DNA from: Micromonospora olivasterospora
GTDB lineage: Bacteria; Actinomycetota; Actinomycetes; Mycobacteriales; Micromonosporaceae
Direction: 5' to 3'
Assembly (NCBI RefSeq): GCF_007830265.1
Contig: NZ_VLKE01000001.1
Location: 6,696,001-6,760,000 of the forward strand
DNA: 64,000 bases
Position 1 is the first letter of the stretch; each line of letters starts with the position of its first letter. Made by a program: the position numbers and the translations under genes. This document shows positions 18,806 through 27,693 of the stretch, one piece after another. The notes below the pieces were generated by a model. The model saw only the letters and a program-made list of their open reading frames with translations. It was not told where the DNA came from and did no database searches.

Positions 18806-19560
18806 CTAGGCCGTGTCTCGTCGATCTTGGGCGAGGTCACGTAGCCAGATCTTCATCGTGGCGATGTCGACGGTGGCCCGGTACATGTAGTCGCGCTTGT
18901 CGTACCTGGTCGCGACCGCCCGGAACTGCTTGAGCTTGTTGAACGCCCGCTCAGCGGTGTTGCGCTGCTTGTAGCGCTCCCGGTCGAAGTTCGGTGGCCG
19001 GCCGCCGCGGGATCCCTTCTTGCGGCGGTTGGCCGCCTGATCGGCCTTGATCGGGATCGTGGCCTTGATGCCGCGGCGGCGTAGGTGAGAACGGATGGCC
19101 TTCGAGCTGTACGCCTTGTCAGCCAGGACATGCCCGGGGCGGGTACGCGGCCGGCCGACCCGGCGCGGGATCCGGGTAGCGGCCATGACCTGCGTGAAGC
19201 CGGTACAGTCGGCCCGCTGCCCGCACGTGGTGTGCCGGGCGATCGGACGGCAACGCCGGTCAGCGGCCAGGTGCAGCTTGGTGGTCAACCCGCCACGGGA
19301 CCGGCCGAGGGCTTCCCTTCCGCCCTTTTCGTCCCTTGCGGCTTCCCCCTTTTCGGGTGATCAGCCGCTGAGGCGTGCCGCGCACCCGCCGCGTGCTGGT
19401 GCGCCCGGATCGAGGAGGTGTCCACCCCGACCGTCCACTCGTCGCCTTCCTCGGCGTCGCAGTCGATCCGCAACGCCGCGCAGATCCGCGACCAGGTGCC
19501 GTCCATCGCCCACCTGCGTTTCCGGGGTCTACTGCCGTTCTCGTGGGTCGGGTTCATGAT
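18806..19560 (-). pseudogene. IS5-family transposase remnant in two frames
   Basis: The 5' part (frame reading RKRRWAMDGTWSRICAALRI, then EWTVGVDTSSIRAHQHAAGA) and the 3' part (GLTTKLHLAADRRCRPIARH, then GHVLADKAYSSKAIRSHLRR and a terminal NTAERAFNKLKQFRAVATRY) are in different frames. They meet near 19300 in a G/A-rich stretch. Many IS5-family elements of this group make the transposase by programmed frameshifting between two such frames, so the shift itself may be natural. The N-terminal segment is missing because the neighbouring ISL3 element cuts in at about 19555. It abuts the IS4 element on the other side. Confidence 0.8.
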
Positions 19561-20819
19561 CGTCCGGGTAGTGGTGGGCAGAGGCCGCCGCGGCGGAGGT
19601 TGGCCATGGTGATCAACGCTTTGGCGCTGTGGTAGCCGTAGGCCTGGCGGGTCAGCACGCGCAGGTGGACGTTGTTGGCCTCGATGCGGGCGTTGGACAG
19701 TCCGCTGTCGAGCATGTTGTGGATCGCGGGCAGGTGACGGCGGATCGTCTTGGCCAGCTTGACGAACGGGGCCAGCTTCGACCGGCTCGCCCAGCGTAGC
19801 CACGCCTGTAGCAGGAGCCTGCCGTCGGCGCCCTTGACCGCGATGATCTCCCGGAACTGTTCCTTGAGTAGGTACGCCCGGTACAGCGGCCGGTTGGTGG
19901 CCTGGATCGTGGCCAGGGTCGCCTTCTGCTTGTCGGTCAGGTTCGGCGGGTTCTTCCACAGCGCCCACCGGGCGTCTTTGAGGGTCTTGGACGCCTCGGT
20001 GCGGCCGCCTTTGCCGCCACGGGCGGTGTTCCACACCGCCCGGCGTACCTCGTCGAGGGCGTCGGTGACCCAGGCGACCAGGTGATAGGGGTCAAGGCAG
20101 CGGACCGCCTGCGGCGCCCGCTCGGCCACCACGTCACCGATCCAGGCGGCGGCGTCGGCCGACACGTGGGTCAGCGCCGCGGCCCGCTGCGCGCCCAGCT
20201 CGTCGAAGAACGCGGCGACGGTGGCCTTGTCCCGCCCGTCGGCGGCCCACACCAGGCGGCCGGTGTCGTGATCGACGACCAGGGTCAGGTAGCGCTGGCC
20301 CTTGCGGTAGGCGACCTCGTCGATACCGATCCGTTTGAGTCCGGCCAGTCGATCGGTGCCGGCGGCGGCAGCGTCGACGACCCGGCCGACGATGGCGACC
20401 ACGCTGCGCCAGGCGATGCGTAGCAGCCCGGTCACCGCCGACGCGGACGTGCGCGCGGCCAGCCACGCCGCGGTGTCCTCGAACGCCGTGGTGAACCGGG
20501 CACCGTGACGCGCCCACGGCACCGCGATCACCGTCGGCCCGTGCTCGGCACAGTCGACCCGAGGCACGGCGGCCTCGATGACCACCCGCAGCGTGCCGAA
20601 GTCCAGGTGCCGCCACCGCCGCCTGCCCCAGCCGCGGTCGTACCACGGCGCGCGAGCCCGGCAGCGCCCGCAGCGACGCGCCGCGCCCTTGCGCGGCCGG
20701 GCAGAGATCACCAAGACCTCACCGTCGGTGTCGTCATCGAGGCGCACGCCCTCGACGACGGCCCGTTCCAGCCCTGCCTGTCGATGCAATACCCTGGTCA
20801 AACGCACGCCGTTTCCCAA
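19554..20819 (-). CDS. ISL3-family transposase (421 aa)
   Basis: A full-length ISL3 transposase. A zinc-finger-like CGRCRARAPWYDRGWGRRRW lies near the N-terminus, a helix-turn-helix region follows, then the DDE_Tnp_ISL3 domain: IGIDEVAYRKGQRYLTLVVD, THVSADAAAWIGDVVAERAP and CLDPYHLVAW, with the C-terminal Glu in LSNARIEANNVHLRVLTRQA. The gene starts at the ATG at 20819. I could not define its terminal inverted repeats with confidence. Its insertion removed the 5' end of the recombinase gene to the right and part of the IS5 remnant to the left. Confidence 0.9.
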   Translation of the reverse strand: MGNGVRLTRVLHRQAGLERAVVEGVRLDDDTDGEVLVISARPRKGAARRCGRCRARAPWYDRGWGRRRWRHLDFGTLRVVIEAAVPRVDCAEHGPTVIAVPWARHGARFTTAFEDTAAWLAARTSASAVTGLLRIAWRSVVAIVGRVVDAAAAGTDRLAGLKRIGIDEVAYRKGQRYLTLVVDHDTGRLVWAADGRDKATVAAFFDELGAQRAAALTHVSADAAAWIGDVVAERAPQAVRCLDPYHLVAWVTDALDEVRRAVWNTARGGKGGRTEASKTLKDARWALWKNPPNLTDKQKATLATIQATNRPLYRAYLLKEQFREIIAVKGADGRLLLQAWLRWASRSKLAPFVKLAKTIRRHLPAIHNMLDSGLSNARIEANNVHLRVLTRQAYGYHSAKALITMANLRRGGLCPPLPGRS

Positions 20820-20899
20820 TCTTCAGTTTCTGACCTTCGACAAGCCAGAAACCTAGACGGGACACGGCGTGCCCTGTCGATCAGGGCGTCAACCCACCC

Positions 20900-21731
20900 A
20901 CGAGAACATCACAAGAGCCGGATTACGGCCGCCCAGCAGCGCGGCGTCACCCCGTCGACCCTGCGGACCCTGGTCGCGCCGGTACGCCAGCTGGCCCGGT
21001 GGCTTGGCCGCCGGGGCGTGAACGCCTACGTCCTGCCCGCCGGGGTGCTGCCCAGACCCGCCCGTTACATCCCGCACATCTTCACCGACACCGAACTGGC
21101 GGCCCTGTTCACCCAGACCGACCGCTGCCACTACAGCTCGCAGGTCCCGCTGCGGCACCTGGCCATGCCGGTGCTGTTCCGCACGATCTACGCCTGCGGG
21201 CTACGCGCCTCCGAAGCCCGACTACTACGGGTCGACGACGTCGACCTCGACTCCGGCGTCCTACGGATCCGCAACGCCAAGGGCGGCAAGGACCGGCAGG
21301 TGCCCGTGTCCGCGCCGCTGCATGCCCGGCTCGTCGGCTACCACGCCCACGTCACCGCCCGCTCGGGCGGGGACTGGTTCTTCCCCGGCACGGCCGGAAA
21401 TCCGCTGACGCTCGGCAACATCGACAAGAACTTCCGCCGGTTCCTATGGCAGGCCCGCATCTCCCACGGCGGTCGAGGCCACGGCCCCCGCGTGCATGAC
21501 CTCCGCCATACTTTCGTCGTCAACAACCTGCGCTCGTGGTTCGCCCACGGCCACGACGTCAACGCCCTACTACCGGTCCTGCAAACCTACCTGGGGCATT
21601 CCTCGCTCGCCGACACCGCCTACTACCTGCGGCTGACGGCCGAGTCCTACCCCCACATCACCGCCCGGATCCAGCACGCCCTCGGCGACGTCGTCCCACC
21701 AGCCGCAGCCGGGCCAGGCCATGGCCACTGA
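20900..21731 (+). pseudogene. Tyrosine recombinase (RIT-type trio member), 5'-truncated
   Basis: About 275 residues of a phage-integrase-type recombinase, with the catalytic Arg in YACGLRASEARLLRVDDVDL, the His-Arg box in HDLRHTFVVNN and box II plus Tyr in YLGHSSLADTAYYL. The N-terminal DNA-binding domain is lost where the ISL3 element begins. The open frame extends further left, but only across the antisense strand of the ISL3 gene. The stop overlaps the start of the next recombinase by 11 bases. That tandem, overlapping arrangement is typical of RIT elements (recombinases in trio); here the trio member before this one is gone. Confidence 0.8.
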
Positions 21732-22726
21732 CTTCGCGGCCTTGCTGCACCGCTTCCTCACCACCCACCTGGCCGGGCTACGCGGCTGCTCACCCCACAC
21801 CATCGCGTCCTACCGGGACACATTCAAACTCCTGATCGTCTTCTTCCGCGACGACCGATCCATCCCACCGGAGAAGCTCACCCTCAACCACCTCGACGCC
21901 ACCGCGATCACCGAGTTCCTCAACTGGCTGCAGACCAGCCGGCACAACAGCGCGTCAACCCGCAACCAGCGCCTCGCCGCGATCAGCTCGTTCCACCGCT
22001 GGATGCAGACTCAGGACCCCACCCGGATGGCCCGCTGCCAGGACATCCTCGCCATCCCCGCCAAACGGCAGCCACAACCGGCCGTCAACCACCTGACCGT
22101 CGAGCAAACCCGCCGCCTGCTCGCCCAACCCGACCGGACCACCCGACCCGGCCGCCGCGACGCGACCCTGCTCGCCACCCTCTACGACACCGCAGCCCGG
22201 GTCCAGGAACTCGCCGACCTCACCGTCCGCGACATCCGCCTGCAACCACCCGCCCTGGCCGCCGTGACCGGCAAAGGCGACAAGACCCGCCACGTCCCCC
22301 TCACCGACAACACCACCACGCTCCTGCGCGCCTACCTCGCCGAGCACCACCTCGACCAGCCCGGCCGCGACGACCACCCGGTGTTCTTCAACCAGCACCG
22401 CAACAAACTCAGCCGCGGCGGGATCACCTGGATCATCCGCAAATAGCCAGACCCAGACCGCCGACCCGGCCCTCACCGACGCCGAGATCAGCCCCCACAC
22501 CCTGCGCCACAGCAAAGCCATGCACCTCTACGAAGCCGGCGTCCCGCTGCCCTACATCCGCGACATCCTCGGCCACGTCGACCTATCCACCACCGAGATC
22601 TACGCCAGAGCCTCCACCGAAGCCAAACGCAAAGCCCTCGAAGCCGCCTACACCGACATCGTCACCGACGACCTACCCGAATGGAACCACGACCCCGGAC
22701 TGCTCAACTGGCTCACCAACCTTTGA
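21721..22726 (+). pseudogene. Tyrosine recombinase (last member of the trio), frameshifted
   Basis: The ATG at 21721 begins a recombinase with an N-terminal SAM-like DNA-binding domain (RGCSPHTIASYRDTFKLLIV), the catalytic-Arg region TAARVQELADLTVRDIRL and a Lys box GKGDKTRHVPL. It hits a stop at 22444-22446 (IIRK-stop). The homology resumes one base out of frame: PHTLRHSKAMHLYEAGVPLP, then DILGHVDLSTTEIYARAS with the catalytic Tyr, then a tail ending at 22726. One indel therefore separates catalytic Arg1 from His-Arg-His-Tyr. Without it the protein would be ~335 residues, normal for this class. Confidence 0.85.
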
Positions 22727-22738
22727 CCCGGGCCACCC

Positions 22739-22848
22739 GGTTATGCGCAGCGCTCGACCCCCGCAACAGCCCTCACCAGGCCAGACGAGTCGACGCTGCG
22801 CATAACCCAGCACTGTTCATAGGGGTCGTTATGTTCAGCTGAACATAA
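22739..22848. repeat. Palindromic end of the recombinase-trio (RIT-like) element
   Basis: Just after the last recombinase stop comes a 14-bp perfect inverted repeat (GGTTATGCGCAGCG at 22739-22752, complement at 22794-22807). It is followed by a 20-bp perfect palindrome, TTATGTTCAGCTGAACATAA, at 22829-22848. Immediately beyond, the sequence switches to the reverse-transcriptase coding sequence of a group II intron. The position and symmetry suggest this is the recombination end of the element, where the tyrosine recombinases act (inference). Confidence 0.6.
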
Positions 22849-23556
22849 GCCACCTTGCGGGGTCCCGGCGTTGGTTTCCCAAAGCTGCCGGTCCTCACCG
22901 AGTATCCCGGCCTTCAGGAACGCCTTCACCAGTTCCAGGACGCGCTTATCGGTGATCCGGCCACGCACCCGCCCCATCAGGGCGGCGTGGTCGATCTCGT
23001 CGAAGCAGGCCTTGATGTCACCTTCCACGATCCACTCGTAGCGTCGTGGGTTCGTGGCCAGGTAACGGATCTCGGCCACCGCGTCGTGAGCCCGGCGTCC
23101 CGGACGGAACCCATAACTACATGGGAGGAAGTCCGCCTCGAAGATCGGCTCCAGCACCAGCTTCACGGCTGCCTGGACCACCCGGTCGGTGATCGTGGCG
23201 ATCCCCAGCCGGCGCAGCTTGCCGCCCGGCTTCGGGATCATCCGTTCCCGCACCGGCAGCGGCCGGAAACTGCGGTCCTTCAACGAGACCCGCAGCCCGT
23301 CGAGAAACTCCTCGACGCCGACTCGCAGCACGATGGACAGCGCCGTTCTGCCGTCCACCCCAGCGGTCTTGGCACCCTTGTTACTCCGCACCCGGTCCCA
23401 CGCCACCAGCAGGAACGCGGGATCGGTGACAAGATTGAACAGGTCGCTGAACTGGCGATGGGGATCATCACGAGCCCAACGGTGCAGCTTGGTCTGGATC
23501 TCCAGTACCCGATCCTCAGCCCGCAAGAGGGCCAACTCCGGATCGTCGGTATTCAC
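22741..23556 (-). pseudogene. Group II intron reverse transcriptase, C-terminally truncated
   Basis: From a GTG at 23556, behind an AGGAGGG ribosome binding site, the frame encodes the N-terminal half of a group II intron-encoded protein. It includes RVRSNKGAKTAGVDGRTAL, PLPVRERMIPKPGGKLRRLG, FLPCSYGFRPGRRAHDAVAE and the RT motif EGDIKACFDEIDHAALM. It reaches GTPQGG and then changes abruptly to unrelated residues and a stop. The YADD catalytic motif, thumb and maturase domain are missing. The break at ~22849 coincides with the palindromic end of the recombinase element, so that element's insertion evidently cut the intron gene. Confidence 0.85.
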
Positions 23557-24193
23557 CGGCGACAACCCTCCTGGCATTCCAGCATCCGACACTGCGTGAC
23601 TTACTGGCCACCTTCGCCCTGTGTCCGGCTCTCCCGGACCCCGACGGCGGGTCGTCACACCCGCGACTACTACGAGGCCTCCGCCCCGACCGGTCACCCA
23701 TCAGCGGCAACACACCTGCCCGGCCCCGCCCTGGACGGACGGGCACCCGGCGGACGCCAGTCGGTTCCCACGTTCACCAACCATCGATCAGCCAGGGAGG
23801 CGCCCAGCTATACCCCGACAGCATCGCCACGGCTACGCCGCAGACCTTCACCATGGCCTCCCCACCGCCGGAGCTAAACGGCTTCGGAGTCGACCAACAC
23901 CAAGATCGTGTTCGGTCGTGCGCTGTTCACCGGCCCATATCCACCAGGTTGGAGCCGGCTTCGCTGTTACGGGGCGTCGAACACTGGTTCACTTCCGTTA
24001 CACCTTCTGGCCTCGCCTCGACGAGCCCGCACCGTCTGGCAGTCCCGGCACGACGTCGCCTTCGTCAGGGCCGCTTGCCACCCTCCCCACCATTGCGCAG
24101 GTCAGGCTGCCCTCAGGCTTCAATCGGGCCGCTGCGACAGCCCGGCGGGAAGGTCTTTCACCCTCCTCGATCAATCAGCGCTACGTGGCGCAC
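22849..24193 (-). mobile_element. Group II intron remnant inserted in an IS3 orfA
   Basis: On the minus strand the RNA-like region upstream of the reverse transcriptase begins with GTGCGCC at 24193, matching the GUGYG 5' end consensus of group II introns. About 640 bases of non-coding, structured-looking sequence follow before the RT start, as expected for intron domains I-IV. The flanking 5' exon is the end of the IS3 orfA frame (FFAAEL). The 3' part, including domains V-VI, has been lost to the recombinase-element insertion, so the intron is dead. Confidence 0.7.
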
Positions 24194-24492
24194 AACTCCG
24201 CCGCGAAGAAAGACGCCGCGGACTTCAGGATCTGGTTCGCCCGCCGCAGCTCACGCACCTCCCGTTCCAACGCGGCGAGGCGTTCCGCATCGCTGCTGGT
24301 GGTGCCCGGCCGCTCACCGGCGTCGGTCTCGGCCTTCTTCACCCACGTGCGCAACGCCTCCGGATGAACCCCGAGCTGACCAGCGATCCGCCGGATCGCC
24401 CCGACCGCGGACGCCGGATCCCGGCGGGCCTCGACCGCCAACCGGGTCGCACGCTCACGCAGCTCATCGTTGTACTTCTTCGGTGCGGGCAT
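24194..24492 (-). pseudogene. IS3-family transposase OrfA, 3'-interrupted
   Basis: Starts MPAPKKYNDELRERATRLAV and shows the helix-turn-helix of IS3 OrfA proteins (IAGQLGVHPEALRTWVKKAE), then a leucine-zipper-like coiled coil (LERE...LRRANQILKSAAS). Homology stops at FFAAEL where the group II intron starts. OrfB is absent. A shorter copy of this element's 5' end lies near 49.85 kb on the other strand. Confidence 0.85.
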
Positions 24493-24534
24493 CGCTGGTG
24501 TTCCTCCCAGGTTTCGATGTCTCCATCAAACCCG

Positions 24535-24715
24535 GTGCGGAACAGCAGCGGCCAACGCTGGATGCTGGCCACCGTCGCGGCGATCCTGGCCAACCCCCGA
24601 TACACCGGACGCCAGGTCTGGAACCGGCACCGCACCCACCAGGACGACATCGAGCCCGACGGCACCATAACGCCGCACTACGCAGCCCCGACCCGGAGAA
24701 GATCGCCACCTACCT
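24535..24715 (+). pseudogene. Serine recombinase remnant
   Basis: The plus strand reads WMLATVAAILANPRYTGRQV followed by WNRHRTHQDD. This matches the start of the 'Recombinase' domain of large serine recombinases (xxVxxIL.NPxYTGxxVWNR). Only about 45 residues remain, without the N-terminal resolvase domain or the zinc ribbon. It marks the left border between the mobile-element zone and the catabolic island. Confidence 0.6.
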
Positions 24716-24722
24716 GCGCACC

Positions 24723-25508
24723 CTATGGGTTGGACGCGAGCCGCAGGTCCTCCTCTATGCGCTTGGCCGTCGCCAGCAACGGCGGCAACAGCTCCCGGCG
24801 GATCGTATCGGACGACCCACGGCTGGCATGCGCCGAGATGTTCAGTGCCGCGACCACAGTTTGGTTTTCGGCGCGGATCGGAGCGGCCAGCGAGCGGAGC
24901 CCCTCCTCCAGTTCCTGGTCGACGAGCGCATACCCCTGACTGGCGGTCTTTGCCAGCAGGACGCGGAGTTTGGCCGGGTCGACGACGGTGCGGCGAGTCA
25001 TGGGCAGCAGTTCAACCCTAGCCAGGTAGTCGTCCAGCCATTCGGCGGGCTGCGTGGCCAGTAGCACCCGCCCCATGGAGGTGGCGTAGGCGGGGAATCG
25101 GCTGCCGACGCTGATTCCAATCGTCATGATCCGTTTGGTGGGCACCCGGGCGACGTAGACCACCTCGTCGTCGTCCAGGACAGACATCGAGCAGGACTCG
25201 TGCACCTGCGCGGCCAGCGCTTCCATGTGTGGTTGGGCGACCTCCGGCAGGCTGAGGCTCGACAGGTACGCATAGCCCAGCTCGAGGATGCGCGGTCGCA
25301 GCGAGAAGAGCCGTCCGTCGGTGCGCATGTAGCCGATCTCGACCAGTGTGATCAGGAAACGGCGCGCTGCTGCCCGGGTCAGTCCGGTAGCCCGCGCGAC
25401 CTCGCTGAGGGTAAGCTGTGGGTGTTCGGCGTCGAAGGCTCGGATGACCATGAGTCCGCGTTCCAGCGACTGGACGAATTCAGGCGTCCGCGCTGTCTCT
25501 TCGCTCAT
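24723..25508 (-). CDS. IclR-family transcriptional regulator (PcaR/PobR type)
   Basis: A 261-residue regulator with an N-terminal winged helix-turn-helix (LTLSEVARATGLTRAAARRF) and the C-terminal IclR effector-binding domain (SVGSRFPAYATSMGRVLLAT, YALVDQELEEGLRSLAAPIR). The ATG at 25508 follows GGAGG by five bases. It lies 115 bases downstream of pcaD in the same orientation. This subgroup (PcaR, PcaU, PobR, CatR-like IclRs) responds to beta-ketoadipate, protocatechuate or similar aromatics, so control of the pcaIJFD operon is likely; whether it activates or represses cannot be read. Confidence 0.87.
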   Translation of the reverse strand: MSEETARTPEFVQSLERGLMVIRAFDAEHPQLTLSEVARATGLTRAAARRFLITLVEIGYMRTDGRLFSLRPRILELGYAYLSSLSLPEVAQPHMEALAAQVHESCSMSVLDDDEVVYVARVPTKRIMTIGISVGSRFPAYATSMGRVLLATQPAEWLDDYLARVELLPMTRRTVVDPAKLRVLLAKTASQGYALVDQELEEGLRSLAAPIRAENQTVVAALNISAHASRGSSDTIRRELLPPLLATAKRIEEDLRLASNP

Positions 25509-25623
25509 CCCGCCTCCTGCCGCAGGCTCCGCTAGGCGACCTTGAACGCCTGCTCGACGCCACGATGCCAGCGTAGACGCCCACCGAGGACCGGGACGCG
25601 GCGGCCTCCCGCACCGTGAACGC

Positions 25624-26406
25624 TCACCGACTCGCCGTCGTGTCGTCGAAGTGCTCCTGGAGCAGCCGTGAGACCACCTCGGGCTGTTCGACGTTCGCCA
25701 GATGCGCCGCCTGGTCGACCAGGGCAAGCCGCGCCCCGGTGATCCGCTCGACGATTTCCACAGCGTGTTCGACCGGTGTGGCCAGGTCGTCCGCGCCGGC
25801 GATGACGAGCGTCGGTGCTGTCACTCTGCCCAGGTCGGCCCGCTGGTCCATGGCGGCGATCGCTGCGCAGCTCGCTGCATAGCCGGCTGCGGGTGTATTC
25901 GTGAGCATCGCACGATAGGTCGCGACGAGGTGCGGTTGGGCCGCGGCGAACGATGGGGTGAACCAGCGTCCTACCACCGCATCGGCGATTGCCTCGATGC
26001 CTGCCTCGCGCACCGTGGCCGCCCGTTGTCGCCAGCCTTCCGCCGGGCCAAGCGACGCCGAGGTGCACAAGAGCGCCAGCCGGTCGATCCGCTCGGGTGC
26101 GCACGTGGCGAGCCACATACCGACCATGCCGCCGAGAGATAGCCCGGCGTAGGACGCGCGCGGCACGCGCATCTGGTCGAGCATGGCCAGCACCTGCCGG
26201 CCGAGCAACTCGATGGTGTACGGGCCGGGCGGCACCGCGGAACGGCCATGGCCCAGATGGTCGTACCGGATCACCCGGTAGCGGTTGGTGAGGGCGGTCA
26301 GCTGGGGCTCCCACATGGCACCGGTGGTGCCGAGGGAGCTGCCGAGCACCAGCACGGGCGCGCCGGGTGGGCCGTCAATGGTGACGTGCAGGCAAGAGTT
26401 CACCAT
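25624..26406 (-). CDS. pcaD: 3-oxoadipate enol-lactonase
   Basis: A 260-residue alpha/beta hydrolase converting beta-ketoadipate enol-lactone to beta-ketoadipate in the cytoplasm. Visible: YDHLGHGRSAVPPGPYTIE, the nucleophile elbow GLSLGG (Ser90), WFTPSFAAAQP with the GYAASCAAIAAMD block typical of PcaD, the acid in IAGADDLATP and the catalytic His in AAHLANVEQP. It follows the thiolase gene by about 105 bases on the same strand, completing the lower pathway fed by CatC. Confidence 0.9.
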   Translation of the reverse strand: MVNSCLHVTIDGPPGAPVLVLGSSLGTTGAMWEPQLTALTNRYRVIRYDHLGHGRSAVPPGPYTIELLGRQVLAMLDQMRVPRASYAGLSLGGMVGMWLATCAPERIDRLALLCTSASLGPAEGWRQRAATVREAGIEAIADAVVGRWFTPSFAAAQPHLVATYRAMLTNTPAAGYAASCAAIAAMDQRADLGRVTAPTLVIAGADDLATPVEHAVEIVERITGARLALVDQAAHLANVEQPEVVSRLLQEHFDDTTASR

Positions 26407-26511
26407 CGCTGCCCCATCCGGTACGTGGTTAGCGCCCGGTCGCCCGATCGTCCCGCGGTGCCGAGCCCGTTGCCGTTGCGGCCGACCGCGTCGTGGGTCA
26501 CGGTGTTCTCC

Positions 26512-27693
26512 TCAGGCTTCCAGCACAACGGCGAGTCCCTGGCCGACCCCGACGCAGATCGCGGCGAGTCCCCAACCACCGCCGCGGCGGTGTAGCTGCC
26601 AGGCGAGGGAACCGAGAATCCGCGACCCGGACGAGCCCAGCGGGTGTCCGAGGGCAATCGCTCCGCCCTGCGGGTTGACGATCTCGGGGTCGAGTTCCGG
26701 CCACTCCGCGAGGCAGGCCAGCGACTGGCTCGCAAAGGCCTCGTTGAGCTCGACGACACTGAGGGCGTCCCAACCGATGCCGGCTCGCCGCAGCGCCTCC
26801 CGGGCGGCGGCCACGGGGCCGATGCCGAACAGCTGCGGCTCGATGGCGGTGACTGCACGGGAGACAATCCGGGCCAGTGGGGTCTTGCCGATCTTGTCTG
26901 CGCCGGCGGGGTCGGCAATCAACAGCGCGCTTGCCCCGTCATTGAGCGGTGACGAGTTGCCCGCGGTCACGGTGCCGTCTGGTCGGAAAACCGGCTTCAG
27001 GCGGGTAAGCGCTTCAAGCGTGGTGGTGGGTCGGATGCTCTCGTCCCGCTCGACATCTGTGCCGGGCACGGGGCTGACCTCGTCGGTGTAGCGGCCGGCT
27101 TCCCACGCGCGGGCGGCCAGCTGATGGCTACGGAGCGCGAAGGTGTCCTGCGCCTCGCGGCTGATCCGGTAGCGGTCGACAAGGATCTCCGCGCCCTCGC
27201 CCAGCGGCACGGTCCAGTCCTGAGGCATACGGGGGTTGGACATTCGCCAGCCGAGCGTCGTCGAGTGCATGACTTCGTGTCCGCGCGGGAACGGCTGCTC
27301 CGGCTTGGCAAGGACCCATGGTGCCCGGCTCATCGACTCCACACCGCCGGCGATGCAAATGGAGGCGTCGCCGAGTGCGATCGCCCGCGCGGCACCGATC
27401 ACCGCTTCCAGCCCGGAGCCGCAGAGCCGGTTGACCGTGGCGCCGGGCACCGACGGGGGCAGACCGGCCAGCAGGACCGCCATCCGTGCCACGTCGCGGT
27501 TGTCCTCGCCGGCCCCGTTTGCGTCGCCGAGCAACACGTCGTCGATCCGAGCCGGGTCGAGCCCGGGACTGCGGCGGACGATCTCCCCCACCACGTGTGC
27601 GGCAAGGTCGTCCGGTCGTACGCCGGCCAGTCCGCCGCCATATCGGCCGATCGGGGTGCGTACGGCGTCCATGATGTAGACCTCGCCGCTCAA
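26512..27693 (-). CDS. pcaF: 3-oxoadipyl-CoA thiolase / acetyl-CoA acyltransferase
   Basis: A 393-residue thiolase that splits beta-ketoadipyl-CoA with CoA to acetyl-CoA and succinyl-CoA. The active-site Cys91 is in VNRLCGSGLEAV; the substrate loop GGVESMSRAPWVL, the His of GHPLGSSGSRIL and the second Cys in CVGVGQGLAVVLE are all present. Length is normal. Its start overlaps the stop of pcaJ by four bases (ATGA), so translation is coupled. The operon context favours the beta-ketoadipate role over a general thiolase. Confidence 0.9.
   Translation of the reverse strand: MSGEVYIMDAVRTPIGRYGGGLAGVRPDDLAAHVVGEIVRRSPGLDPARIDDVLLGDANGAGEDNRDVARMAVLLAGLPPSVPGATVNRLCGSGLEAVIGAARAIALGDASICIAGGVESMSRAPWVLAKPEQPFPRGHEVMHSTTLGWRMSNPRMPQDWTVPLGEGAEILVDRYRISREAQDTFALRSHQLAARAWEAGRYTDEVSPVPGTDVERDESIRPTTTLEALTRLKPVFRPDGTVTAGNSSPLNDGASALLIADPAGADKIGKTPLARIVSRAVTAIEPQLFGIGPVAAAREALRRAGIGWDALSVVELNEAFASQSLACLAEWPELDPEIVNPQGGAIALGHPLGSSGSRILGSLAWQLHRRGGGWGLAAICVGVGQGLAVVLEA

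Noticed and set aside
23853..25064. A 403-residue plus-strand frame
   Set aside because: It runs through the intron RNA region, the IS3 fragment and the IclR gene in turn; only the short serine-recombinase segment at 24.54-24.71 kb (in a different plus frame) has real similarity.
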